Of a stretch of 7,156 nucleotides of DNA, positions 1 through 6,345 are shown piece after piece (position 1 is the stretch's first letter; the number at the start of each line of letters is the position of its first letter). Position numbers and translations under genes: made by a program. The stretch is from an uncultured Roseiflexaceae bacterium (GTDB lineage: Bacteria > Chloroflexota > Chloroflexia > Chloroflexales > Roseiflexaceae), in NCBI GenBank assembly GCA_937974195.1, contig CALJIC010000279.1, positions 1-7,156 on the forward strand, written 5' to 3'. The notes under the pieces are model-generated. The model had not been told where the DNA came from, ran no database searches, and saw nothing but the letters and a program-made list of their open reading frames with translations.

Positions 1-928
1 TGGCCGTCGCCTGCTGCAGGTCGTCGAGCTGGCGCATCAGCTGCTCGACCGGGTGGCCGAGCATGGAGGTGTAGGCGAAGATCGCGTACACCTGCCCGAC
101 CGTCAGCGCCCCGTCGAGCGCGAGGAGCGCGCCGATGACCAGCGAGAGGGTGGCGCCGATGGTGATCGCCGTGTTCAGCGAGCGCCAGCCGACCATGCTG
201 AGCAGCGCCCGCACCACGCTCGCGCGGAACAGCGCCCGCGAGCGCTCGATGTGCCGGCGCAGCACATAGGCGACCGCCCCGTTGGCGCGGATGTCCTCGG
301 TGCCGGACAGGCGCTCCTCCAGCAGGCCGAACAGCTCGGCGCTCGCCTGGCGCTCCTTGACGCTGTACCTCGCCAGCGGCCCGAGCAGCGCGGCGGCGGT
401 GAGCCCCGCGAGGACCACGCTCACCGCGCTCGGCAGGCCGACGCGCCAGTCGATCAGGAACAGCAGCGCGATCACGCCGGCCAGCAGCAGGCCGTTGAGC
501 ACGATCTGAACGACGAACTGCGACAGGAAGTTCTCCAGCTTGGCGACATCGCCGTCCACCCGCTCGATCAGCTCGCCGGGCGTGCGGGCGTTGTGGAAGC
601 TCATGTCGAGCTGCAGGCAGTGCTCGGTGAGGTCGGCGCGGATGCGGTTGGTCGCGATCAGGCCGATGTTCCGGGCGACGTACTGCCAGCCCACCAGCGC
701 CAGGTTCTGCCCGAGCGCCACCGTGAGGTAGGCCGCGCCGATCCACAGCAGCGCCCCCAGCTCACCGCCGCCGGTGGCGCTGTCGATGAACATCTGCACG
801 ACGCGGGGCAGGCCGAGCTGCAGCGCCAGATCGAAGAGCATCAGGAAGCCCAGCAGGATCAGCCGGCGGCGCTGTGGCGCGAGGTAGGTTCGCAGGAGAT
901 GGCGGTACTGGACGGACGGAGCCAGCAT
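1..928 (-). CDS. ABC exporter, membrane-domain part (partial, C-terminus outside window)
   Basis: About 309 residues can be read from an ATG at 928 down to the window edge. This is the six-helix membrane domain of a type I (type IV fold) ABC exporter, which moves a substrate out across the cytoplasmic membrane. Hydrophobic stretches lie near residues 22-40, 58-80, 137-159, 164-183 and 250-270. The coupling-helix region FHNARTPGELIERVDGDV (residues 111-128) and TEDIRANGA (210-218) are typical of the family. The last visible residues, LMRQLDDLQQATA, are the end of the membrane domain, so the nucleotide-binding domain (Walker A, signature, Walker B) should lie just outside. The start is supported by GAAAGAAG about 5 nt upstream. 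It is divergent from the amidohydrolase gene. The substrate cannot be told from this part; lipid, peptide or drug export are all possible. The gene does not appear as a closed reading frame only because it runs off the edge. Confidence 0.88.
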   Translation of the reverse strand, partial: MLAPSVQYRHLLRTYLAPQRRRLILLGFLMLFDLALQLGLPRVVQMFIDSATGGGELGALLWIGAAYLTVALGQNLALVGWQYVARNIGLIATNRIRADLTEHCLQLDMSFHNARTPGELIERVDGDVAKLENFLSQFVVQIVLNGLLLAGVIALLFLIDWRVGLPSAVSVVLAGLTAAALLGPLARYSVKERQASAELFGLLEERLSGTEDIRANGAVAYVLRRHIERSRALFRASVVRALLSMVGWRSLNTAITIGATLSLVIGALLALDGALTVGQVYAIFAYTSMLGHPVEQLMRQLDDLQQATA

Positions 929-978
929 AGAGCTTCTTTCAGCGCGACGGGGGCGCCCGGGCGTGGACCAACCCCCGA

Positions 979-1006
979 AGCGTAGCACAAGTCCCCGGAA
1001 GATCAA
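979..1006 (-). promoter_or_regulatory. Candidate promoter of the ABC exporter gene
   Basis: Read on the minus strand, TTGATC (1006-1001) is followed after 16 nt by TACGCT (984-979). TGC directly precedes the hexamer, which gives an extended -10. The -35 matches consensus at four of six positions but the -10 at only three. It lies about 50 nt upstream of the ATG. This is a visual match only; the sigma-factor preference of the host is unknown. Confidence 0.28.
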
Positions 1007-1074
1007 TCGGCCGTTCGACGGAGGGGCCGTGACACAACTGCATCGCCTGTGCCGCTGGGCCGTGCCGGGGAGCT

Positions 1075-1086
1075 TGCGAGTATACT
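1075..1086 (+). promoter_or_regulatory. TGCGAGTATACT motif, candidate -10 or operator upstream of the amidohydrolase
   Basis: TGCGAGTATACT contains TATACT, a good -10-like hexamer, and the palindromic core GTATAC. It ends 71 nt before the amidohydrolase ATG. No convincing -35 is seen at 16-18 nt. A copy matching at 11 of 12 positions sits upstream of the MFS gene (6290-6301, minus strand), which is the main reason to list it. Confidence 0.35.
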
Positions 1087-1157
1087 TCCGCAAGGCGCCG
1101 CTCCACGCCGGGCGGAGCGTGGTGCCGGGCGCCCTGAGGCGACGAAAGGAGGAGGGT

Positions 1158-1982
1158 ATGCGAGACGTGGCTGCTGAGTACCGCTACAACCGGCTGACGT
1201 GGGCCGAGGTGAACGAGGCGATCGCCATGCAGAAGGTCGTCCTGCTGCCGACCGGCTCGACCGAGCAGCACGGCCGCCACCTGCCGCTGGACGTCGACAC
1301 CTTCCTGGCCGAGTCGGTCTGCCTGGAGGTCGGCCGGCGCATCCCCGACAAGGTGCTCGTCCTGCCGCCGATCGCCTACGGGCTCAACCTGCACCACATC
1401 GACTTCCCCGGCACGATCCACATCGAGCCGGAGGCGTTCATCGCCTTCTGCCTGAGCATCACCAAGAGCGTGGCCTACCACGGCTTCCAGAAGATCCTGC
1501 TGGTCAACGGCCACGGCTCGAACGCGCCGCTCGTCGACCTCGTCGCCCGCAAGACCGTGCTGGAGACCGACTCGCTCTGCGCCGCGGTCACCTACATCAC
1601 GCTGGCGCTCGACGCGTTCGCGGAGGTGCGCGACACCCCGGTGGTCGCCCACGCCGACGAGTTCGAGACCTCGCTCTACCTGCACCTCGCGCCGGAGCGC
1701 GTGCAGATGGACAAGGCCGGGTTCGGCGACGACGTGATGGGCACCTACATGAGCTCGGACAGCCCCTACGACCGGCCGGTGCGCTTCAACGACTACTGGA
1801 GCCGCTGGACCGACCTCGGGGTGCACGGCGACGCGCGCACAGCGACTGCGGAGAAGGGCGCGGTGATCTTCGAGGCCGCCGTGTCGCGGCTGATGGTGAT
1901 CGTCGAGGAGCTGCGCTCCTGGCCGGTGGCCGAGCGCCGCGACATGCACGCCCGGCCGCCGCAGCGCCGCATACGCTGGTGA
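1158..1982 (+). CDS. Creatininase-family metal-dependent amidohydrolase
   Basis: A 274-residue protein, the usual length for the creatininase/MftE family. These are cytoplasmic enzymes that use two metal ions to hydrolyse cyclic amides, formamides or peptide bonds. Expected metal ligands are visible: E36 and H38 in GSTEQHGRHLPLDVDT, D45 or D47 in the same stretch, H119 in LVNGHGSN, and E168/E170 in HADEFETS. Creatininase itself has a glutamate two positions after the histidine in the NGH motif. Here that place is taken by serine in NGHGSN, and the HxxExET-type motif probably gives the glutamate, as in MftE-like and formamide-hydrolase-like members. So the substrate is probably not creatinine. 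The ATG at 1158 is chosen because AAAGGAGG (1145-1152) sits 5 nt upstream; the open frame reaches back to 963 but has no ribosome site there. No mycofactocin genes are seen nearby, so a peptide-maturation role has no support. The gene appears to be a single transcription unit. Confidence 0.9.
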   Translation: MRDVAAEYRYNRLTWAEVNEAIAMQKVVLLPTGSTEQHGRHLPLDVDTFLAESVCLEVGRRIPDKVLVLPPIAYGLNLHHIDFPGTIHIEPEAFIAFCLSITKSVAYHGFQKILLVNGHGSNAPLVDLVARKTVLETDSLCAAVTYITLALDAFAEVRDTPVVAHADEFETSLYLHLAPERVQMDKAGFGDDVMGTYMSSDSPYDRPVRFNDYWSRWTDLGVHGDARTATAEKGAVIFEAAVSRLMVIVEELRSWPVAERRDMHARPPQRRIRW

Positions 1983-2004
1983 GGGCTGCCTGCTGACGGG
2001 GGAT

Positions 2005-2027
2005 GTGGAGGGCCGCTGGCCCTCCAC
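2005..2027 (+). terminator. Perfect 10-bp-stem hairpin after the amidohydrolase
   Basis: GTGGAGGGCC (2005-2014), loop GCT, then GGCCCTCCAC (2018-2027) forms a perfect GC-rich stem starting 22 nt past the stop codon. There is no T-run on either side, so it is not a classical intrinsic terminator. It could still stop transcription or protect the 3' end of the mRNA. It also lies at the edge where base composition begins to change. Confidence 0.5.
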
Positions 2028-2079
2028 GGACCTCTGCTCCGCGATGCCGAAATGGTGGGATGCTGGTAACGAACCGGGC

Positions 2080-2085
2080 TACAAT
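2080..2085 (+). promoter_or_regulatory. Weak candidate -10 before the WD40 pseudogene
   Basis: TACAAT followed by AAAAA stands out in the 242-bp spacer between the amidohydrolase and the WD40 region. It matches a -10 hexamer at five of six positions, but no recognisable -35 is found 15-18 nt upstream, and it is about 140 nt before the presumed ATG. I see no small gene or RNA in the rest of this spacer (1983-2224). Confidence 0.22.
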
Positions 2086-2224
2086 AAAAAGGGCGGCTGC
2101 TCAATCCCCATGCGCAGCCAAGAGCTCAGGATCTGCTTGAGCATGTGCCGCTACCGGTGAGCCGGTGTTGTGGGGAGTGGCAGCCGGCCTGCGAGAGAAG
2201 GCTTGCCGCTGCAAGTGCCAGCGT

Positions 2225-3264
2225 ATGAAGCGCAACATCTACGTGAAGTTTGTAAACAGAAGATCGATCGCCTTGATGTTACTGGCACTGGCGATCGTAA
2301 TCGTTAGCATGTCAGTAGCCTTTGTATACAGGCGTATACAGGCGCAACAGCCGAGACGGCATGTTGAAACTGGTGAGATAATCGAGGATCTGGAATTTGG
2401 CGAGACTCCGCATCTATACGTTGCGAAGTCATCAAGCCCGGTCATTGAACGCAGAAATGTGGAAGATGGGTAGGTTGATGCCTTGCTGTCCGGACATTCT
2501 TATACGGTCAAGGACTTATCGTTTAATGGATCAAAAGGCATTCTTGTCTCCGGATCTCGAGATAAAAGTGTTATAGTGTGGGATGCTTCCAGTGGAGAAA
2601 TCATAGCGAGATTGAACGGGCATCGAAGTGGAGTGATGAGTGTGGCGGTAAGTTCAAGTGGAGAGATCATCGTATCTGGCGGTGAAGACGGCGAAATCAT
2701 CGTGTGGCGAGTTGATAATGGGAGGATTATTAGAACGATTAACGCGCATAAAGATGCTATATTGAGTATTGACATCAGCTTAGACGATCGGTGGTTTGCC
2801 ACGAAAGATTGGAATGGTATTATAAAAGTCTGGCAGGTAAGTGATGGAGCACTTCTCGCTACTATTCGGGGTCTCAACAATCAAGTAATCTGGCTTTCCG
2901 CCCCTTACACCCATTACTTACATCCGGAGGTCACCGCCAAGGTGTACTGATATGGAATATTCCACAAGGTTCTCTTCTGGCTCAACTGGAGGGGCACACT
3001 GCTAATGTGAGAGCCGTCGCATTTAGCCCAGATGGGGCGCTTCTTGCCACCATAAGCGGATCCGAGGTTTTTTTGAGAATGTCCGTCCAGATCCTTTTTT
3101 GCGGATCTGGGACGCGTCACACTTTACTTGCCCGTGTGCGAGCGAGCGATTACTCAGTCGAGTCTATTGCATTCAGTCGCGATTCGAAATGGATAGCGAT
3201 TGGTAACTGGAGAGGGCAGATCAAGCTCTGGTACTTGCCGGACATCTGTCACGCTTGCGAATAA
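2225..3264 (+). pseudogene. Decayed membrane-anchored WD40-repeat protein
   Basis: The remains of one gene of roughly 345 codons. After the ATG at 2225 (MKRNIYVKF) comes one membrane helix, SIALMLLALAIVIVSMSVAF, then an outer or inner propeller region. Six WD40 units can be followed by their ends: VIVWDASSG, IIVWRVDNG, IKVWQVSDG, VLIWNIPQG, LRIWDA and IKLWYLPD. GH or AH starts such as LNGHRSG, INAHKDA and LEGHTAN are also visible. The frame is broken by TAG at 2471-2473, inside a WD linker (NVEDG-stop-VDALLSGHS). It shifts near 2885-2887, shifts again in the T-run 3068-3074, and shifts back near 3114-3118; WD40 protein continues across each break. No good ribosome site precedes 2225; a GTG at 2165 in the same frame is an alternative start. 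WD40 propellers are protein-interaction scaffolds. Alternatives are two or three short expressed fragments, or assembly errors in the homopolymers, which would not explain the TAG. Confidence 0.75.
2324..2343 (+). repeat. Perfect 10-bp tandem duplication
   Basis: GTATACAGGC occurs twice without a gap (2324-2333 and 2334-2343), just after the membrane helix of the WD40 pseudogene. Ten bases is not a multiple of three. However, removing one copy leads quickly to a stop (TAA after about a dozen codons), while the present frame reads on into WD40-like protein, so both copies probably belong to the ancestral gene. Confidence 0.6.
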
Positions 3265-3288
3265 GATCATCTTTTGGAGGGCGCCGCA

Positions 3289-3792
3289 ATGACATCCTCC
3301 GTCTCACCTTCGCCTCAGCCCATACCATCTCGCTGTGTACTCTGGATCGTCATCGCCCTCGTCGGGGCAGCAGTCACGGTGATCGCCTGCACTGCGGGCG
3401 GAGCCTTCATCGCCTTCGGCGGTGTCACTGCGTACCAGAGCGCGTGGCGCGAGGCTGACACCGCGCTTGAGGTGGTCCAGGCTTTTATGGACGCCGGTGC
3501 CGCGGGTGATGCGGCGGCTGGATATGCCCTCTTCGACCCGGGCGCGTCTGTCACTGAGGAGAGCGTCGCGCAGCTGTTCGCCGAGCGAAGCGATGTCTTC
3601 CAGGGCTCGCCCACAGTCGCTCTGGAGAGGTTCACTGTGCATTATGAGACGAACGGCATCTCAGCCTCGCTTGAAGGAAAGATCACCTACGTCGGGGATC
3701 GGCCCGTCCGGAAGCTCGAAGCGAGTCTGCGCCGGGTCGACGAGCGCTGGCGGCTGGTGAGCATCCAGTTCGCTGATAGCTTGGGGAGCTGA
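3289..3792 (+). CDS. Small membrane-anchored protein, possible NTF2-like domain, function unknown
   Basis: A 167-residue protein that I do not recognise as a named family. It has a proline/serine-rich N-terminus, one long hydrophobic segment (about residues 17-47), then a soluble domain of about 115 residues. The soluble part starts with a helix (ADTALEVVQAFMDAGAAGD), continues with SVTEESVAQLFAERSDVF, and ends in strand-like stretches (ISASLEGKITYVGDRPV, RKLEASLRRVDERWRLVSIQ). This order, and the closing W-x-L-V-S pattern, resemble NTF2-like/DUF4878-type domains; that is a fold guess only. VIAC at residues 31-34 could be a lipobox, but hydrophobic sequence continues after it, so a simple anchor is as likely. 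The ATG is chosen because TGGAGG lies 8 nt upstream; a TTG at 3274 is less likely. It is 24 bp after the WD40 remnant and 28 bp before the enolase-superfamily gene, so it may be cotranscribed with the latter. Confidence 0.75.
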   Translation: MTSSVSPSPQPIPSRCVLWIVIALVGAAVTVIACTAGGAFIAFGGVTAYQSAWREADTALEVVQAFMDAGAAGDAAAGYALFDPGASVTEESVAQLFAERSDVFQGSPTVALERFTVHYETNGISASLEGKITYVGDRPVRKLEASLRRVDERWRLVSIQFADSLGS

Positions 3793-3820
3793 GCGCATAC
3801 CGGGATATCAGGAGGGCGGC

Positions 3821-4960
3821 GTGAAAATTCGCGAGATACGGGCCGCCGGGCTGCGCGGCGCCACGCCCGAGGGCGGCTGGGACAACGAGCTGCGGCCGGA
3901 CGACTGCGTGCACACGCTGGTCGCCGTGCATACGGACGAGGGGCTGGTGGGCCTCGGCAGCGTGTTCACGAACGACGCGCTGGTGAAGAGCGCGCTGGCG
4001 GTGCTGGAGCCGCTCTACGCCGGCGAGCAGGCGCTCGAGCCGGAGCGGGTGAGCGAGAAGCTGCACCAGCACACCTTCTGGCTGGGGCGCGGCGGGACGC
4101 TCACCCACGCCATCAGCGGGATCGACATCGCCCTGTGGGATATCCTCGGCCAGGCCACCGGCCAGCCGGTGGGGCGCCTGCTCGGCGGCCGCTACCGCGA
4201 GCGCGTCCGGCCCTACGCCTCGCTGCTGATGGACCGCCCCGAGCCGCTCGCCGAGCACCTGCTGCGGCTCAAGGAGCAGGGCTTCCGCGCCTTCAAGATC
4301 GGGTGGGGGCCGTTCGGGCGCGAGAGCCACGCGCTGGACGAGGCGATCGTGGCCGCCGCCCGCGACGCCGTCGGCCCCGACGCGCTGCTGATGGTCGACG
4401 CCGGCGGCAGCGACGCGTTCTGGCGCAACGGCTACAAGTGGGCGCTGCGCACCGCGGAGATGCTGGCGGGCTACGGGGTGGCCTGGTTCGAGGAGCCGCT
4501 GCGGCCCGACGCGCTCGACGACTACGTGCTGCTGCGGCGCCACGCGCCGCTCCCGATCGCCGGCGGCGAGGTGCTCACCCGCCGGCAGGCGTTCCAGCCG
4601 TTCCTGGAGGCGGGCGCCTTCGATATCGTCCAGCCCGACGTGACCAAGGTGGGCGGGATCAGCGAGGAGCGGCGCATCGCCTGGATGGCCCAGGAGCGCG
4701 GCGTGCGCTTCATCCCGCACGGCTGGAACACCGCGGTGGGCCTGGCCGCCGACCTGCAGCTGGCGTCGGCCTTCGCGGACACCGACCTGGTGGAGTACAT
4801 CAGCGGCTCGCCGTACGTGGACGACATCGTGGCCGAGGCGTGGCGGCTGGACGCGGACGGGATGCTCGCGATCCCGGCGGCGCCGGGCCTCGGGCTCCGG
4901 CTCGACCAGGAGGCGCTGGCGCGCTACACCGGCGGGGAGGATCTGCTCACGCCGGGGTAG
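3821..4960 (+). CDS. Mandelate racemase/muconate lactonizing-type enzyme (enolase superfamily)
   Basis: A 379-residue cytoplasmic enzyme of usual family length with an N-terminal capping domain (about 1-125) and a TIM-barrel domain. The family removes a proton next to a carboxylate using Mg2+, leading to racemisation, lactonisation or dehydration of sugar acids. Metal ligands are seen as D193 (LLMVDAGG), E224 (WFEEP) and E250 (IAGGE). The D273/H300 dyad of the mandelate racemase group is present in QPDVTKVGG and FIPHGW, and E325 lies in LVEY. The usual KxK at the end of the second barrel strand reads K159-I-G161 (AFKIGWGPFG), so one of the two base lysines is missing. The active side should therefore rely on H300 and K159. 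A sugar-acid dehydratase role is my best guess, but the substrate is not readable. The GTG start has AGGAGGG (3810-3816) 4 nt upstream. It is convergent with the MFS gene, leaving only 17 bp between stop codons. Confidence 0.9.
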   Translation: MKIREIRAAGLRGATPEGGWDNELRPDDCVHTLVAVHTDEGLVGLGSVFTNDALVKSALAVLEPLYAGEQALEPERVSEKLHQHTFWLGRGGTLTHAISGIDIALWDILGQATGQPVGRLLGGRYRERVRPYASLLMDRPEPLAEHLLRLKEQGFRAFKIGWGPFGRESHALDEAIVAAARDAVGPDALLMVDAGGSDAFWRNGYKWALRTAEMLAGYGVAWFEEPLRPDALDDYVLLRRHAPLPIAGGEVLTRRQAFQPFLEAGAFDIVQPDVTKVGGISEERRIAWMAQERGVRFIPHGWNTAVGLAADLQLASAFADTDLVEYISGSPYVDDIVAEAWRLDADGMLAIPAAPGLGLRLDQEALARYTGGEDLLTPG

Positions 4961-4977
4961 GAGCGCCCGGCGGCGCG

Positions 4978-6228
4978 CTACTGCGATCCCTCGCCCTGCG
5001 CCTCGGGCCGCAGCACCGCGGGCAGGCGCAGCACGATGAGCGCCAGGGCCAGCGCGGCCGCGCCCGCCTGCCCCGCCAGCGTCATCTGCACCCCGAAGCG
5101 CTCGGCGAGCGTGCCGATCAGCAGCTGCCCCAGCGGGTCGCCCCCGATCGCCAGCACCAGGATGCCCATCACCCGGCTGCGCATCTCGTCGCTGGTGGCG
5201 AGCAGGACGATGCTGCTCTGGAGCGTGCCGAAGCACGCCATGCCCATCCCCGCGCACACCAGCATCGCCCAGGAGAAGGCGTACACCTGCGACAGAGCGA
5301 AGGCCAGCAGCGCCGCGCACATCCAGCCCGTGCCCAGGATGAAGAGCACGCCCGCGCCGAGCCGCCGCCGCGCGACCTGCAGCGCGACCAGCCCGAGGAA
5401 TGACCCGATCCCCGAGGCCGTGCTCAGCAGCCCCAGCTCGACCGGGCCCGTCCCCAGCACGTCGCGCGCGAACGCCGGCAGCAGCGAGATGTAGGGGAAG
5501 ATCCAGACGTTCATCACCAGGGTGATCAGCATCACCGCGAGGATGGTCTGGTTCGAGCGGACGTAGCGCATGCCCTGGGCGACGACCGGCAGGACCGCCA
5601 GCGTGAACGGCTTCGCCTCGCGCGGCCCCGGGTCGCGCAGGAGCGGCACGAGGATGCTGAGCGCGCAGCCGGAGAGGATCGCCATCCCGAGGTAGCAGCC
5701 GAGGGCGCCGGCGCGGGCGATCAGGGCGCCCGCCAGCGCCGGGGCGATGATGCGCCCGACGCCGGTCAGGTAGCTCTCGAGCAGCAGCCCGTCGATCATC
5801 CGCTCCTTGCCGATCAGGTCGGGGACCAGCGAGCGGCGCGTCGGCCAGTCGATCGCCCACGCCGTGCCGAGCCAGAACGCGGCGATCGCGATGTTCCAGG
5901 GCGCGGCCCTGCCGCTCCACAGCAGCGCCGCGAGCGCCAGGTAGGCGAGGAGGTTGGCGCTCTGCGCGGCGATCAGGGCGCGGCGCCGCCCGACGTGGTC
6001 GATGATCGGGCCGGAGAACAGGCTCACCAGGAGCAGCGGGAGGGTGCGGCAGAAGCTGACCAGCGCCACGGTGCGGGCCGAGTTGCTCAGGTCGAAGACC
6101 AGCCAGCCGAGCACCACCTGCTCCATGAAGAAGCAGTTCCACCAGATGACCGTGCCCGCCAGCAGGCGCCGGTACTCGCCGCTGGCCAGGATCGACAGCG
6201 TCCCCTGCTTCCAGTTTGTTACGCGCAC
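4978..6228 (-). CDS. MFS exporter, transmembrane secretion effector (MFS_3/EntS-like) type
   Basis: A 416-residue inner-membrane protein with about 12 predicted helices in two halves joined by a charged loop near residues 198-207 (RDPGPREAKP). Motif A, SGPIIDHVGRRR (72-83), is present, with H in place of the common R. AIDWPTRRSLVPDLIG (125-140) and DEMRSRVMGI with DPLGQLLIGTLAERFG (348-379) match the MFS_3 group, which uses the proton gradient and includes the enterobactin exporter EntS and macrolide exporters. The substrate is not known. The start is GTG at 6228 with GAGG 8 nt upstream. The gene lies 117 bp downstream of a sensor kinase on the same strand, in a leader holding a TATACT motif and a palindrome, so it may have its own controlled promoter. 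Confidence 0.9.
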   Translation of the reverse strand: MRVTNWKQGTLSILASGEYRRLLAGTVIWWNCFFMEQVVLGWLVFDLSNSARTVALVSFCRTLPLLLVSLFSGPIIDHVGRRRALIAAQSANLLAYLALAALLWSGRAAPWNIAIAAFWLGTAWAIDWPTRRSLVPDLIGKERMIDGLLLESYLTGVGRIIAPALAGALIARAGALGCYLGMAILSGCALSILVPLLRDPGPREAKPFTLAVLPVVAQGMRYVRSNQTILAVMLITLVMNVWIFPYISLLPAFARDVLGTGPVELGLLSTASGIGSFLGLVALQVARRRLGAGVLFILGTGWMCAALLAFALSQVYAFSWAMLVCAGMGMACFGTLQSSIVLLATSDEMRSRVMGILVLAIGGDPLGQLLIGTLAERFGVQMTLAGQAGAAALALALIVLRLPAVLRPEAQGEGSQ

Positions 6229-6246
6229 GTCGTTTGCCTCGGGTGC

Positions 6247-6267
6247 CCGTCACGCCCGTGGTGACGG
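6247..6267 (-). promoter_or_regulatory. 21-bp palindrome in the MFS leader, possible operator or hairpin
   Basis: CCGTCAC, 7-nt spacer, GTGACGG: perfect 7-bp arms. It lies between the TATACT motif (6290-6295) and the GTG start of the exporter gene. The size and position fit a dimeric repressor site or a short leader hairpin. No bound regulator is encoded in the window. Confidence 0.4.
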
Positions 6268-6289
6268 CGGATTCGAAGGGCGTGCGCGT

Positions 6290-6301
6290 AGTATACCCGC
6301 A
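6290..6301 (-). promoter_or_regulatory. TGCGGGTATACT motif, candidate -10 or operator upstream of the MFS gene
   Basis: On the minus strand, TGCGGGTATACT ends 61 nt before the GTG start of the exporter. It differs at one position from the motif upstream of the amidohydrolase (1075-1086). TATACT would serve as a -10 hexamer; no good -35 is visible 16-18 nt further upstream. Confidence 0.35.
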
Positions 6302-6345
6302 TCGGCGCAGGCGAGCGCGCCGGCCAGGGGCCGCCGGTGCGCGCT

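Noticed and set aside
53..985. Open frame of 310 codons on the plus strand
   Set aside because: It is the antisense shadow of the ABC exporter gene, rich in D, R, Q and H with no domain pattern.
939..2027. Open frame of 362 codons on the minus strand
   Set aside because: It lies opposite the amidohydrolase, whose motifs and ribosome site are convincing; the antisense product has no recognisable features.
2153..2166. ACCGG-TGAG-CCGGT small inverted repeat before the WD40 pseudogene
   Set aside because: A 5-bp stem is expected by chance at this composition and has no clear link to a start or stop.
2483..2950. Independent WD40 gene starting at the TTG in 2483
   Set aside because: There is no ribosome site, and the WD linker is continuous across the TAG just upstream, so it is better read as part of one broken gene.
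2483..3264. CRISPR-like or satellite repeat array in the WD40 region
   Set aside because: Periodicity is at protein level (WD40 units of about 40 residues); the DNA copies are too different for a repeat array.
3263..3273. AAGATCATCTT palindrome after the WD40 remnant
   Set aside because: The one-base centre cannot form a stable hairpin, and it is short enough to be chance.
4962..4979. AGCGC ... GCGCT inverted repeat between the two convergent stop codons
   Set aside because: Only five base pairs, an 8-nt loop and no T-run; too weak to call a terminator in sequence this rich in GC.
4135..5403. Plus-strand open frame crossing from the enolase-superfamily gene into the MFS gene
   Set aside because: It overlaps two well-supported genes in other frames and has the A/R/G/P bias of a shadow frame.
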